From Mammaliicoccus sp. Dog046 (GTDB lineage: Bacteria > Bacillota > Bacilli > Staphylococcales > Staphylococcaceae): DNA of 64,000 nt. Numbering within the stretch: position 1 is the first letter of the stretch; the number at the start of each line of letters is the position of its first letter. The DNA is taken from NCBI RefSeq assembly GCF_034039665.1, contig NZ_CP120131.1, positions 1,536,446-1,600,445 on the forward strand, read 5' to 3'. Of the stretch, positions 49,178 through 58,991 are shown one piece after another. Position numbers and translations under genes: made by a program. Below the pieces are notes generated by a model, which saw nothing but the letters and a program-made list of their open reading frames with translations, was not told the DNA's origin and did not search any database.

Positions 49178-50344
49178 TTATCGTTCTTGAACTAATTTAA
49201 CAATTTTTTGAGCACCATCAGCCATAATTGATGCTGGCTCGATTGCTAAACCAGATTCTTGTAAGATTTGTTTACCTTGTTCTACATTAGTACCTTCTAG
49301 TCTAACAACTAAAGGCATATCTAATGAAACTTCTTTAACAGCTGCTACAATACCTTCAGCAATAACATCACATTTCATGATTCCACCAAAGATATTAACG
49401 AAAATACCTTCAACTTGTGAATCACCTAAGATGATTTTGAATGCTTCTGTAACTTTTTCTTTAGTAGCGCCGCCCCCCACGTCAAGGAAGTTAGCCGGAT
49501 TTCCGCCAAAGTGATTAATTGTATCCATCGTCGCCATCGCTAAACCTGCGCCGTTTACCATACAACCAATATTTCCATCTAAAGCAATATATGATAGATC
49601 ATATTTAGATGCTTCGATTTCTTTTTCGTCTTCTTCTTCTAAGTCGCGCATTTCAACGATATCTTTATGTCTGAATAAAGCATTATCATCGAAGTTCACT
49701 TTTGCATCAAGTGCTAAAACTTCACCTTCACCTGTTGTAACAAGTGGGTTGATTTCAACAATTGAACAATCTTTTTCTACAAACACATTATATAAAGACA
49801 TCATTAATTTTACAGCTTTATTTACTGATTCTTTAGGGATGTTAATATTAAATGCAATTCTTCTAGCTTGATAAGGCATTAATCCAGTTACTGGATCAAT
49901 AACTTCTTTGAAGATTTTTTCAGGTGTTGCTGCTGCAACTTCTTCAATTTCAGTTCCGCCTTCTTCAGACGCCATTAAAGTAATTCTATCTGTAGCTCTG
50001 TCAATAACAAAGCCAATGTAATATTCTTTCTGAATATCGCATCCTTCTTCAATTAAAAGACGTTTTACTTCTTTACCTTCTGGACCAGTTTGATGTGTAA
50101 CAAGTACTTTACCTAATAATTCTTTTGCGTACTCGCGAACTTCATCAATAGATTTAGCAATTTTAACTCCGCCAGCTTTACCACGTCCACCAGCATGGAT
50201 TTGTGCTTTAACTACATAAACATTTGAATCTAATTCTTTTGCTTTTTCTACTGCTTCACTAGGTGAAAAAGCCACTGAACCATTAGGTACAGCTACGCCC
50301 ATAGAGCGAAAAATCTCTTTACCTTGATACTCATGGATATTCAT
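49178..50344 (-). CDS. sucC: Succinyl-CoA synthetase beta subunit
   Basis: 388 residues. ATP-grasp domain with [35 protein letters not shown] and the C-terminal CoA-ligase part ([40 protein letters not shown]). Start is MNIHEYQG after AGGAGG; the longer frame adds eight unsupported residues. First gene of sucCD, with a strong promoter and a cre-like site. Confidence 0.97.
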   Translation of the reverse strand: MNIHEYQGKEIFRSMGVAVPNGSVAFSPSEAVEKAKELDSNVYVVKAQIHAGGRGKAGGVKIAKSIDEVREYAKELLGKVLVTHQTGPEGKEVKRLLIEEGCDIQKEYYIGFVIDRATDRITLMASEEGGTEIEEVAAATPEKIFKEVIDPVTGLMPYQARRIAFNINIPKESVNKAVKLMMSLYNVFVEKDCSIVEINPLVTTGEGEVLALDAKVNFDDNALFRHKDIVEMRDLEEEDEKEIEASKYDLSYIALDGNIGCMVNGAGLAMATMDTINHFGGNPANFLDVGGGATKEKVTEAFKIILGDSQVEGIFVNIFGGIMKCDVIAEGIVAAVKEVSLDMPLVVRLEGTNVEQGKQILQESGLAIEPASIMADGAQKIVKLVQER

Positions 50345-50388
50345 TCTCCATCCTCCTAATACATACAATTATGTTTGCTTACTTTTCA

Positions 50389-50417
50389 ATTATAGGAAAT
50401 GTAAGCGTTATTGTAAA
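50389..50417 (-). promoter_or_regulatory. sucCD promoter with overlapping cre-like (CcpA) site
   Basis: Minus strand TTTACA (50412-50417) and TATAAT (50389-50394) at 17-bp spacing. Within it, plus strand 50398-50415 reads AATGTAAGCGTTATTGTA, differing from the catabolite-response consensus WWTGNAARCGNWWWCAWW at two positions. CcpA binding here would block RNA polymerase, consistent with known glucose repression of TCA genes in Gram-positive bacteria. Confidence 0.75.
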
Positions 50418-50448
50418 CAAGGAGGACGCAATTTTTAGAATTGTTAGA

Positions 50449-51225
50449 CTAATATTTCACTTTTGATTTTATTGGTTCGAATGTTAAACGATGAATTGGC
50501 GTTATACCTTCACGGTTTATCCCATCTAAATGCGCTTTTGTACCATAGCCTTTATTTTTATCAAATTCATACCCTGGATACTCTAAATGATATTCATCCA
50601 TCAATCTATCTCTATATTCTTTGGCTATGACACTTGCTGCTGCAATAGATACACTATTCAAATCACCTTTAATAATGGATGTTTGTTCAATACCATTATC
50701 TAGCGTCATTGCATCTATTAGAAGATGATCAGGTTTATAACTTAATTGATCAATCGCTCGTTGCATTGCTAGTTTTGTCGCTTGATAAATATTTAATTGA
50801 TCAATTTCTTGAACTGTCGCAATACCAATGCCTACCGATAAAGCTTGTTCTTTAATCTGTTGCTCAAAGAAAATACGCTTACTCTGTGATAAAGCTTTAG
50901 AATCTGTTAACCCGATATATTGATGATTAGGTTGCAAGATAACAGCACTCGCTACAACTGGTCCTGCTAACGGTCCTCTTCCTACTTCATCAATACCACA
51001 AATCAACGCTTCATCATTATTTGATAGGATTTGATTTTCATATTCATTCATCTTGATATATTTTTCTTTTAAAGCTTCTGCTTTTTCGATTTGTTTACGT
51101 CTTTTTAAAAGTGCATTTTGTACACCTTTTCTCTCATCATCTTGATAAATTGAATGCTCAATTTCATCGAAAGTATTTAATGCGATGATTTCTTCAGTAA
51201 TTTCTTTAATGCTCTTCTGTTTCAT
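50449..51225 (-). CDS. rnhB: Ribonuclease HII
   Basis: 258 residues. Removes ribonucleotides and RNA primers from DNA. Catalytic motif [20 protein letters not shown] (Asp and Glu, about residue 76); further acidic residues in TDSKAL and LLIDAMTLD. The N-terminal 70-residue extension is Lys/Glu-rich, as in Bacillus RNase HII. Start overlaps the rbgA 3' end by 20 bp, with AAGGAA inside rbgA as ribosome binding site. Confidence 0.96.
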   Translation of the reverse strand: MKQKSIKEITEEIIALNTFDEIEHSIYQDDERKGVQNALLKRRKQIEKAEALKEKYIKMNEYENQILSNNDEALICGIDEVGRGPLAGPVVASAVILQPNHQYIGLTDSKALSQSKRIFFEQQIKEQALSVGIGIATVQEIDQLNIYQATKLAMQRAIDQLSYKPDHLLIDAMTLDNGIEQTSIIKGDLNSVSIAAASVIAKEYRDRLMDEYHLEYPGYEFDKNKGYGTKAHLDGINREGITPIHRLTFEPIKSKVKY

Positions 51226-52090
51226 TATATTTTTCCTTCATTTCTTCATAAACATCAAAACAGTAATTACCGACCTTTGCATTTCTCAGGTCGCGAATTA
51301 TAAGTTCGGTTACAGATTCGTAATCAACTTCATTGCCACGTTTCAACATGCCTCTACGTTTACCAATTTGATCAAATAAATCTACTACTTCGTCTTCTTC
51401 ATTCAATTCAATTTGATAAAACTTTTGAAGTTTTTCTGGATCGTTTTTAATTAAGAAGTTCAGTCCATATATCGCTACTTCATCTAAATGAACGATGCTA
51501 TCTTTAATTGCACCAGTTAAACTTAATTTCTTACCAATCGTTTGATCTTCAAATTTTGGCCATAATATCCCTGGTGTATCTAATAATTCTAATTCTTTTC
51601 CAACTTTTATCCATTGTTGTTTTTTCGTAACACCTGGTGTATTACCTGTTTTAGCGATAGACTTTTTCGCTAATTTATTAATTAATGTAGACTTACCGAC
51701 ATTAGGTATACCTACTATCATTGCTCTTATTGCTCTTGGTCTAAGACCTTTTCGTTTTTCTCTATCAAACTTTTCTTGTGTTGCAGCTTGTGCCGCTTTC
51801 ATAAGCTCTCCCAAATGTTTACCATGTTTAGAATCTATTTGAACGGGAAAGAAACCTTGATTCTTAAAATATTGCATCCACTTATCTGTTTCACTTTGTT
51901 TTGACATATCTTTTTTATTTAAGATCACGACACGTGGTTTTTGTTTAACGATGTCATCAATCATTGGATTTCTTGAAGATAGAGGTATACGTGCGTCAAC
52001 GAGTTCAAATACCACGTCTACCATTTTCAGTTGTTCTGTTACTTCTCTTCTCGCTTTGGCCATATGACCTGGAAACCATTGTATTGTCAT
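51206..52090 (-). CDS. rbgA: Ribosome biogenesis GTPase RbgA (YlqF)
   Basis: 294 residues. Circularly permuted GTPase needed for late 50S assembly. The G4 motif VILNKKDMS precedes G1 [14 protein letters not shown] (about 128-141) and G3 DTPGILWPK. The N-terminal [15 protein letters not shown] is diagnostic of the family. Translationally coupled to rnhB. Divergent from csbB. Confidence 0.96.
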   Translation of the reverse strand: MTIQWFPGHMAKARREVTEQLKMVDVVFELVDARIPLSSRNPMIDDIVKQKPRVVILNKKDMSKQSETDKWMQYFKNQGFFPVQIDSKHGKHLGELMKAAQAATQEKFDREKRKGLRPRAIRAMIVGIPNVGKSTLINKLAKKSIAKTGNTPGVTKKQQWIKVGKELELLDTPGILWPKFEDQTIGKKLSLTGAIKDSIVHLDEVAIYGLNFLIKNDPEKLQKFYQIELNEEDEVVDLFDQIGKRRGMLKRGNEVDYESVTELIIRDLRNAKVGNYCFDVYEEMKEKYNETEEH

Positions 52091-52120
52091 TTGTAATTAT
52101 CCTTTCTTAACTAAAAATCA

Positions 52121-52149
52121 CTTATTGTGATATATTTACATATATATAA
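52121..52149 (+). promoter_or_regulatory. Sigma-A promoter for csbB-yfhO
   Basis: TTATTG (52121-52126) and TATAAT (52144-52149) separated by 17 bp, 23 bp before the chosen csbB start and just after the divergent rbgA start. Confidence 0.65.
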
Positions 52150-52171
52150 TTTTTTGGAGGTTGTTTATTTT

Positions 52172-53101
52172 ATGTTTATTTCAATTATTGTTCCTCTTTA
52201 TAACGAAGAAACCAATATCTCTATTTTACATGAAAAAGTATCAAACGTCTTTTTAAATTTACAGCATCAATATGAGTTGTTATTTATTAATGATGGGTCT
52301 TCAGACAATTCATTACAAGTTTTAGAATCTTTGTCTCAAAAAGATGAACATGTTAAATACGTTTCATTCTCAAACAACTTCGGCAAAGAGGCTGGCATGT
52401 ATTGTGGATTAGAACATTGTAAAGGCGACGCAGCCATTATTATGGACTCAGATTTACAACATCCTCCCGAAATTATACCTGAATTAGTACAATTACATAA
52501 CGAAGGATATCATCAAGTTGTCGCTTTACGAGATCGACAAAATGAATCGATTTTCAAAAAAATACCAGCAAATCTATTTTATAAAATTTCACATCGCATG
52601 ATAGACGTGAAATTAAAAAGTGGCGAAGGTGATTTCCGTTTAATATCCAGACCAGTCATCGATTCCATACTCAACCTAACAGAATACAATAGATTTTCAA
52701 AAGGTATTTTCGAATGGGTCGGCTTTAATAAGACAACAGTTACATTTGACCACCAAGAAAGACATGATGGAAAATCCAAGTTTTCTTTCTTCAAACTGAT
52801 TGATTATGGCATCGATGGTATAATTAGTTTCAACAATAAACCTTTGCGTGTTTGTTTTTATTTAGGTGGTTTAACGATGATCGTTTGTCTCCTATACATT
52901 ATGGTTACATTCGTAGACATTTTACTACATGGAATAGAAGCGCCAGGGTATTTCACGATTATATCTGCGATTCTATTCTTAGGAGGCTTACAATTATTTA
53001 GCCTTGGTGTCATTGGCGAATATATCGGTCGCATTTATTACGAAACGAAACATCGTCCAAAATATATCATCGCACAATCTAATATCAAACATGAAAAATA
53101 A
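52172..53101 (+). CDS. csbB: CsbB-type membrane glycosyltransferase (GT2)
   Basis: 309 residues. The N-terminal GT2 domain shows SIIVPLYNEETNISIL, LFINDGSSDNSL, MDSDLQHPPE (DXD-like) and EGDFRLISRPV. Two C-terminal transmembrane helices follow (about 230-250 and 265-287). CsbB/GtrB enzymes load a sugar, in B. subtilis and S. aureus GlcNAc, onto undecaprenyl phosphate for extracytoplasmic transfer. Start is MFISIIVPL after GGAGGTT; the longer frame lacks support. It is directly followed by yfhO, whose product is the proposed transferase for lipoteichoic acid. In S. aureus csbB is, as I recall, at a distant locus. Confidence 0.9.
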   Translation: MFISIIVPLYNEETNISILHEKVSNVFLNLQHQYELLFINDGSSDNSLQVLESLSQKDEHVKYVSFSNNFGKEAGMYCGLEHCKGDAAIIMDSDLQHPPEIIPELVQLHNEGYHQVVALRDRQNESIFKKIPANLFYKISHRMIDVKLKSGEGDFRLISRPVIDSILNLTEYNRFSKGIFEWVGFNKTTVTFDHQERHDGKSKFSFFKLIDYGIDGIISFNNKPLRVCFYLGGLTMIVCLLYIMVTFVDILLHGIEAPGYFTIISAILFLGGLQLFSLGVIGEYIGRIYYETKHRPKYIIAQSNIKHEK

Positions 53102-53118
53102 ATAAACAGGTGAAACGT

Positions 53119-55713
53119 ATGATTATTAAAATAAAAAACTACTTACATAACAAGTCACTATTAAAAATCATTTTATTATTCAGTTTACTTGCAATATTAG
53201 GTCATGGATACATTTTATATCGCTACTTGAAAGATGGCGTCCTTTTTACAGGACCGAATGATGGCATTGAACAAATGCTACCTATTCAAATGTATTTATA
53301 TGATCATTGGACACGTGGCTCCTTTTTCTATGCGACTGATTTAGGCTTAGGCGGAGATATGTTTACTGATCTCGCCTACTATTTCTCTACGAATATATTA
53401 TTTGTTGTTAATGTCATTTGTATTTGGATCGGTAGTTTTATTTTTAACTTTAAAACTGACCATATGATTTTTTGGGCACAAAATGCAATTATCATTTCGA
53501 TTTTTAAATCTTTTCTAATTATGTGTGCATCATATTTATACTTCAAAAAAATACACTTCAACACACTTAGTTCAGTAACAGTAGCTTTCTTATTTGCTGT
53601 ATCACCCATATATTTTAGATTCGCTGTATACTGGCCATTCTTCAGTGATGTATTTATTTTGCTACCGTTACTGCTTTATAGTATTGAAAGTTTTTTAAAG
53701 ACAAAAAGAATCGGTATTTTCATTTTTGTAGTAACAATCACATTTATCAATAACTTTTATTTTGCATATTATCAATTACTTGTCGGTTTAGCATATTTCT
53801 TATATCGCTTTATTTTCATACATAAAGACGATATAGTGCCGAGATTCCAACAACTCAAACTACTTATCATTGGTAGTGTATTAGGCTTAGGTAGCAGTTT
53901 ATTCGTATTCTTTCATGCTGCTCGTGGATTTATAGGCAACAATAGAGTTTCTTTTCAAGGAAGTATTCCATTACTTTCTGATTTTACAAAGAATGATAAT
54001 ATTTTCTATGATAATTATTTAGTTGTTGTACTATTTATTGCTATCCAAGCATTACTTACTTTTAAACTTTATAAACATTATTATTATCGGTTATTCAGCT
54101 TCATTACGATTGCATTAATCATCGCAAGTTTCTTACCTATTGTTGATAGTATTTTTAACGGCTTTTCTGCACCACAGAAAAGGTGGCACTATTTACTTAC
54201 CTTTTTCTCTAGTGGATTAATAGCGAGTTATATTTATTACTTTAAATCAATTCCGTTAAAACAATACTTACTTACGGGTATTCCGAGTTTTGTCATTATA
54301 TTTACAAGTTATTTCATAACTAAAGATGTCGTGATATGGATTTGGATGGTTCCTATACTTTATATTGTCGGTATAGTAGTACTGACATTGAAACAGTATT
54401 ATCGTGTAACAATCATTGTTTATACAAGTTTAGTATTATTACTGTCTTTTCTCGTTTCTGAAACGCATAGTAAAAATCAAATTTATCACGATGATCACGA
54501 ACGCCGAGCTAATTCATTTTTTATACAAGCAAGTACATTTGATAGTGAACTACAACGGTCACATATAAACAAATTAAATCAGCATCTTCAGCCAGACGAA
54601 AGAATTGGTTGGCGTGTTTTAAATCAAGACAATACGCCTATGTACCAACAATTTAAAGGAATGAGCATTTATTCAAGTATCTTTGATGGTAATTTAAATC
54701 ATTATTTATATTCAAAAGCAAAAGTCAATCTTCAAAATGAATCGTTAAGTCGTTATAGCGATATGCAAAGTAGATCAAACTTATATAGTTTGTGGTCAAC
54801 GAAATATATAATGAAAAAAAGTTACCAAAAAGAATATCCAGCTAACTTTAAACTTTTAAGTGATGATGGTAAATATCAAATACTTGAAAACGAACAACTA
54901 TTACCTTCTGTGAAAGTGACAAATAATTATTATAATGCGAATGCAATCAGTAATCCGTTAGACTTAGAACATGCAATGATTAAAGGTGTTGTTACTAGTG
55001 ATAGTACGAAATCATTTAATCATCTTGATAAATCAAAAAATATACTTGATCAAGTATCTATTCAAAAAAGAAATGCAGTTTATAAAAATCAAACACTAAC
55101 TGTACCTAAAAATGGTGATGGTATTACATTAAAACTACCTCAATCAGTAACTTCAAAATATAAAGACTTGTATTTAATGTTACATCTCGAACGCAAACCA
55201 CCACAATCGAACTTTATTTTTGATGTTAATGGGTATGAAAATCAAAGACTGTTTGCAGATTCTAAGTACCGAATGAATCAAGATGATTTACTGTACCGTA
55301 TTCCTGTACCTAAAGATGGAAAGATCAATTTGTCTTTAACAAATGGCGTTTACAAGTTGAATCTACAAGGATTATATGGTGAAGATTATCAAGTACTTAA
55401 ACAAGCTGATAAACAGAAAGACTATACTTATAAAGAAGACCGTGGCAACATTGATATTCATTTAAAATCACACGAAAAAGGTACAGCAGTGATCAATATT
55501 CCATATAGAAAAGGCTTATACGCTTATGTGGATGGCAAAGAAGCTGAAGTTAACGCCGTTAATCATGTCATGACAGGTATAGATGTCGATAAAAATGCAA
55601 AACATATTGAAATTAAATATAAACCACCCTATTTCAATACTATGTTACTCATTTCATTCATAAGTATCATTTTATCTATATTATTCACACGAAAAGTACG
55701 ACATAAAAAATAA
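53119..55713 (+). CDS. yfhO: YfhO-family membrane glycosyltransferase, copy 1
   Basis: 864 residues, GT-C-like. About 12 transmembrane helices (to about residue 455), a large extracytoplasmic domain (about 456-840) and a final helix, then a basic tail. The first loop GPNDGIEQMLPIQMYLYDHW and the GLGGDMFTDLAYYFSTN motif contain candidate catalytic acidic residues; FNGFSAPQKRWHYLL is also conserved. YfhO transfers GlcNAc from the CsbB-made lipid carrier to lipoteichoic acid in B. subtilis and S. aureus. Start is ATG after AGGTGA; an in-frame GTG three codons upstream overlaps that site. It starts 17 bp after csbB, so it is cotranscribed. Followed by a strong terminator. Confidence 0.88.
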   Translation: MIIKIKNYLHNKSLLKIILLFSLLAILGHGYILYRYLKDGVLFTGPNDGIEQMLPIQMYLYDHWTRGSFFYATDLGLGGDMFTDLAYYFSTNILFVVNVICIWIGSFIFNFKTDHMIFWAQNAIIISIFKSFLIMCASYLYFKKIHFNTLSSVTVAFLFAVSPIYFRFAVYWPFFSDVFILLPLLLYSIESFLKTKRIGIFIFVVTITFINNFYFAYYQLLVGLAYFLYRFIFIHKDDIVPRFQQLKLLIIGSVLGLGSSLFVFFHAARGFIGNNRVSFQGSIPLLSDFTKNDNIFYDNYLVVVLFIAIQALLTFKLYKHYYYRLFSFITIALIIASFLPIVDSIFNGFSAPQKRWHYLLTFFSSGLIASYIYYFKSIPLKQYLLTGIPSFVIIFTSYFITKDVVIWIWMVPILYIVGIVVLTLKQYYRVTIIVYTSLVLLLSFLVSETHSKNQIYHDDHERRANSFFIQASTFDSELQRSHINKLNQHLQPDERIGWRVLNQDNTPMYQQFKGMSIYSSIFDGNLNHYLYSKAKVNLQNESLSRYSDMQSRSNLYSLWSTKYIMKKSYQKEYPANFKLLSDDGKYQILENEQLLPSVKVTNNYYNANAISNPLDLEHAMIKGVVTSDSTKSFNHLDKSKNILDQVSIQKRNAVYKNQTLTVPKNGDGITLKLPQSVTSKYKDLYLMLHLERKPPQSNFIFDVNGYENQRLFADSKYRMNQDDLLYRIPVPKDGKINLSLTNGVYKLNLQGLYGEDYQVLKQADKQKDYTYKEDRGNIDIHLKSHEKGTAVINIPYRKGLYAYVDGKEAEVNAVNHVMTGIDVDKNAKHIEIKYKPPYFNTMLLISFISIILSILFTRKVRHKK

Positions 55714-55734
55714 ATGATTAATCATTCTAATAAT

Positions 55735-55766
55735 AAAACGGCAACACAATCTTGTGTTGCCGTTTT
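55735..55766 (+). terminator. Rho-independent terminator after yfhO copy 1
   Basis: Perfect 15-bp stem AAAACGGCAACACAA/TTGTGTTGCCGTTTT with a 2-nt apex (effectively a 4- to 6-nt loop) ending in TTTTA. It separates the csbB-yfhO unit from the second yfhO. Confidence 0.9.
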
Positions 55767-55770
55767 ATGC

Positions 55771-55796
55771 GTTTACAAAATTCAATATTTGGGAAT
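55771..55796 (+). promoter_or_regulatory. Sigma-B-like promoter for yfhO copy 2
   Basis: GTTTAC (55771-55776), 14-bp spacer, GGGAAT (55791-55796), close to the staphylococcal sigma-B consensus GTTTAA-N12-15-GGGTAT. It lies between the copy-1 terminator and the copy-2 start at 55842. An alternative sigma-A reading (TTTACA, AATAAT) overlaps it. Confidence 0.5.
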
Positions 55797-55841
55797 AATT
55801 GATTAATCTCATAAAGTAAATTCAAGATAAGAGGTCTAAAC

Positions 55842-58418
55842 ATGTCACACAAGATCAAACACATCATTTATTTATTAATAATTGCTGTTGCAACTGCTTT
55901 TCTATTTTATACACCTGCATTATATCGCTATTTTATTCACGGCGATTTATATACTAGCGTTGGTGATGGTCTTAAACAAATGATTCCTTTCCAAATGTAT
56001 CTTGCAGAACACGCAAAACAATTTACGATGTTCTATGATATAGGATTTGGTATTGGCGGAGACTATTTCTCTAACTTAAGTTATTATTATTCAACGTCGC
56101 CATTTGCATGGATTGGTATAGGCTTCACTTTACTTTATCAATCTATAACGCATGCGGAACAATTGTTTAATATCGTCCTTACTAGCCAACTCTTTATTGC
56201 GATATTCAAGTGCGCATGTACAATCGTTGTTACTTATCTATTGTTTTTAAATTTCAAAATGCGAAAGTCATATGCATTTGCTGGCGCTATGCTTTACGCT
56301 TGTTCTACCGTATTTTATTACTTTACGTTTACTTGGTCATTCTTTAGTGATGTGATGTTTTATTTACCGTTATCTATATTAGGTATCGAGCGACTATTTA
56401 AACAGAAAAAAATAACTGTCCTAATATTGGCTATTGCAGTGACCATCACATCTAATTTTTATTTTACATATTATGAATTTATTATTTTAGCATGTTATGC
56501 ACTGTATCGAATCATCTTCAAATACAAATCAGACATCTTGAATATTAAACAAAAATTAGTCTATCTCGTACTATGTGGTATGATTGGTTTCCTTATTGGT
56601 AACTTTGGTTTTGTGCAAGGCGTTCTATCTTTTATAGATAATGATCGTACCCTTACCAATAACCACGTATCACCTTTGATCCCATTTATTAAGCAATATA
56701 ATATGCTTTATGGTGGTTTTTATATTACTGTTTCTTTCTTAGCAATGATCGCGCTATTTTTAAAGCCGCTATATAAATTTTATTATTTTAAATTATTTGC
56801 GATATTTACAATTTTAACATTAATAGGCTCATTTTCACCCTATTTCGACTCATTCTTTAATGGTTTTTCAATGCCACAACGAAGATGGGTATATGCTTTA
56901 GCATTATTATCAGCTGGACTAACGAGTATGGTTTTACAACACATTCGATTAATTACGATGAGACAATTATTATACGCATCTATCATACCCGTGCTCTTTA
57001 TAATCATTTCAGCGATATGGCAGCAGTCATTTTACTTTTGGGTATTATTTATCCCTATCGTAATTGGATTACTAATGATGAGCATTAAGCATCATTATAA
57101 ATATATGAATATTGCCCTTTGCTTAATTATGGTTGCTTATCAGTTCACGCTTATACATGATTATCAAAAACATGTATTAACAAAATATACGCCTAACATC
57201 AATACAATTGAAAAAAGATTAATCTATAACCCTAAGATGGCTTCTAAGATTAATCACTTAAAAGATCAACAAACCGATGACTTTAGACGTATAGATATGG
57301 TTAAACCTATATCAGTTAACTCACCTATGTACTATAGCTTCAACGGAACGAAATTATATAGTAGTATTTACAATGCTGAAATATTGAGATTTTATGAAAA
57401 AGATTTATTAATTAGCATGCCTAGAAATAGTAATAGTTATTATGCTAGCTTTTCTGAACGAACAAATTTGAATAGTTTGTTCAATGTCGATTATACAATC
57501 AAAGCGAAAAATGATTTACATTATCCTGCTCTTTCACATAGAATCGATTCATTTAAGGACCAAGGGGAACACTTCCATATTTATGAAAACACTCAAAAAT
57601 TACCGAGTGCACGTATTGTTCAAAACGTATATCATGATAAAGATTTAAAATCACCTTTAGAAAAAGAACATGCAATGTTGAAAGGCATTATTACAAATGA
57701 TCAACCATCTAATGCAAAAGTGAGTAAACCAGAAAACTTATTAAAATCAGCTGATGTTCAATATGAAAATGCATCATACGATAATAAAAAGTTAACCGTT
57801 CATAAAAATGGTGGCGGATTAAACATTACATTGCCAAAAGATACGTACAAAAAATATCAATCTTTATACTTAGGTTTGGATACTGAAATTCAAAAGCCTA
57901 AAAATAAAAACTACTATGTAGCCGTTAATGAAAATAAAATATTTAGATATCGTTTAACGTATCCTTATGTAAGACCGCATCATACAACAGTTGCTAATGT
58001 TAAATCAAGTAACAATGTGTACATTAAACTTAGAAAAGGCACTTATAAGTTTGATTTGAAATCAATCTATGGAGAAGACTTTTCTACTTTGAAACAAGCA
58101 TCAAAAGGCTTCAAATCACAAAACATTAAATTCAAAAATAAAAACACACATTATGAAATTGATCTAAATGAGCATCCTTCAGGAAACCTTGTCATGCCAC
58201 TAGTTTATAAAAAAGGATTAAAAGCGAGCATAGACGGTAAAGAAGTTCCAATTAAAAAAGCGAATTATATCATGTCTAGTTTGAAAGTTCATAAAGATGA
58301 TAAAAAAGTAATCATTTCATATGAACCTCCATACTTAAAAATAAGTATGCTAGCTACATTCATTGGCATTGTATTACTCATTTGGTTAAGACGTAATAAA
58401 TGGTTAACGAAGCAATAA
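55842..58418 (+). CDS. yfhO: YfhO-family membrane glycosyltransferase, copy 2
   Basis: 858 residues, paralogue of the preceding yfhO over its whole length. Shared marks: VGDGLKQMIPFQMYLAEHA, IGGDYFSNLSYYYSTS, FNGFSMPQRRWVYAL, and in the outer domain EHAMLKGIITND and YGEDFSTLKQA; final helix and basic tail as in copy 1. The copies have diverged widely, so this is an old duplication or separate acquisition rather than a recent one. It has its own upstream signals. It may use another acceptor or work under stress (inference). Start ATG follows AGAGGT. Ends at a bidirectional terminator facing rplS. Confidence 0.88.
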   Translation: MSHKIKHIIYLLIIAVATAFLFYTPALYRYFIHGDLYTSVGDGLKQMIPFQMYLAEHAKQFTMFYDIGFGIGGDYFSNLSYYYSTSPFAWIGIGFTLLYQSITHAEQLFNIVLTSQLFIAIFKCACTIVVTYLLFLNFKMRKSYAFAGAMLYACSTVFYYFTFTWSFFSDVMFYLPLSILGIERLFKQKKITVLILAIAVTITSNFYFTYYEFIILACYALYRIIFKYKSDILNIKQKLVYLVLCGMIGFLIGNFGFVQGVLSFIDNDRTLTNNHVSPLIPFIKQYNMLYGGFYITVSFLAMIALFLKPLYKFYYFKLFAIFTILTLIGSFSPYFDSFFNGFSMPQRRWVYALALLSAGLTSMVLQHIRLITMRQLLYASIIPVLFIIISAIWQQSFYFWVLFIPIVIGLLMMSIKHHYKYMNIALCLIMVAYQFTLIHDYQKHVLTKYTPNINTIEKRLIYNPKMASKINHLKDQQTDDFRRIDMVKPISVNSPMYYSFNGTKLYSSIYNAEILRFYEKDLLISMPRNSNSYYASFSERTNLNSLFNVDYTIKAKNDLHYPALSHRIDSFKDQGEHFHIYENTQKLPSARIVQNVYHDKDLKSPLEKEHAMLKGIITNDQPSNAKVSKPENLLKSADVQYENASYDNKKLTVHKNGGGLNITLPKDTYKKYQSLYLGLDTEIQKPKNKNYYVAVNENKIFRYRLTYPYVRPHHTTVANVKSSNNVYIKLRKGTYKFDLKSIYGEDFSTLKQASKGFKSQNIKFKNKNTHYEIDLNEHPSGNLVMPLVYKKGLKASIDGKEVPIKKANYIMSSLKVHKDDKKVIISYEPPYLKISMLATFIGIVLLIWLRRNKWLTKQ

Positions 58419-58426
58419 TTAAACAC

Positions 58427-58459
58427 AAAAAACCTAGGACATGATGTCCTAGGTTTTTT
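58427..58459. terminator. Bidirectional terminator between yfhO and rplS
   Basis: Perfect inverted repeat AAAAAACCTAGGAC/GTCCTAGGTTTTTT with a 5-nt loop; T-runs on both strands. It serves the convergent yfhO copy 2 and rplS transcripts. Confidence 0.92.
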
Positions 58460-58510
58460 AAGTTCAATTCATCATACACTTTAATATAAAAGCATGTGTT
58501 GAATTTGAAT

Positions 58511-58861
58511 TTATCTAATTTCTTTAATACGAGCAGCTTTACCACGTAAGCTACGTAAGTAGTAAAGTTTCGCACGACGTACTTTACCGCGACGTTTAAC
58601 TTCGATTTTCTCGATTTTTGGTGTATGTACAGGGAATGTACGTTCAACACCAACACCGTAAGAAATTTTACGAACTGTAAACGTTTCAGAAATACCGCCA
58701 CCACGACGTTTAATAACTACACCTTCGAATACTTGGATACGTTCGCGACTTCCTTCGACGATACGTACATGTACACGTAATGTGTCACCTGCACGGAATG
58801 TTGGAATATCCGTACGAAGTTGTTCTTTAGTTACTGCTTCGATTAACTTATTATTACTCAT
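58511..58861 (-). CDS. rplS: 50S ribosomal protein L19
   Basis: 116 residues. Lies at the 30S-50S interface. [40 protein letters not shown] and [19 protein letters not shown] are conserved. Start ATG after AAGGAGAG. Last gene of rpsP-khpA-rimM-trmD-rplS. Confidence 0.97.
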   Translation of the reverse strand: MSNNKLIEAVTKEQLRTDIPTFRAGDTLRVHVRIVEGSRERIQVFEGVVIKRRGGGISETFTVRKISYGVGVERTFPVHTPKIEKIEVKRRGKVRRAKLYYLRSLRGKAARIKEIR

Positions 58862-58985
58862 TATATTCTCTCCTTCTGACTATGTTCTTGCCCAATGTAT
58901 ATTAAATTACTTTAAATGCTAGCAGCGGATCATAGTGATATTGTGCTCACACACTTATATTAATATATCACATTGTGTAATTTGA
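58862..58985 (-). ncRNA. Putative L19 leader RNA
   Basis: The 130-bp gap between trmD and rplS holds, on the minus strand, a pairing of ACACAATGTGATAT with ATATCAC and a CCGCTGCTAGC segment, ending in GGGCAAGAACATAG before the ribosome binding site. Firmicutes rplS genes commonly carry an autoregulatory L19 leader in this place, and the terminal GCAAGAACA resembles what I recall of that motif. A covariance search would decide. Confidence 0.45.
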
Positions 58986-58991
58986 TTCAAT

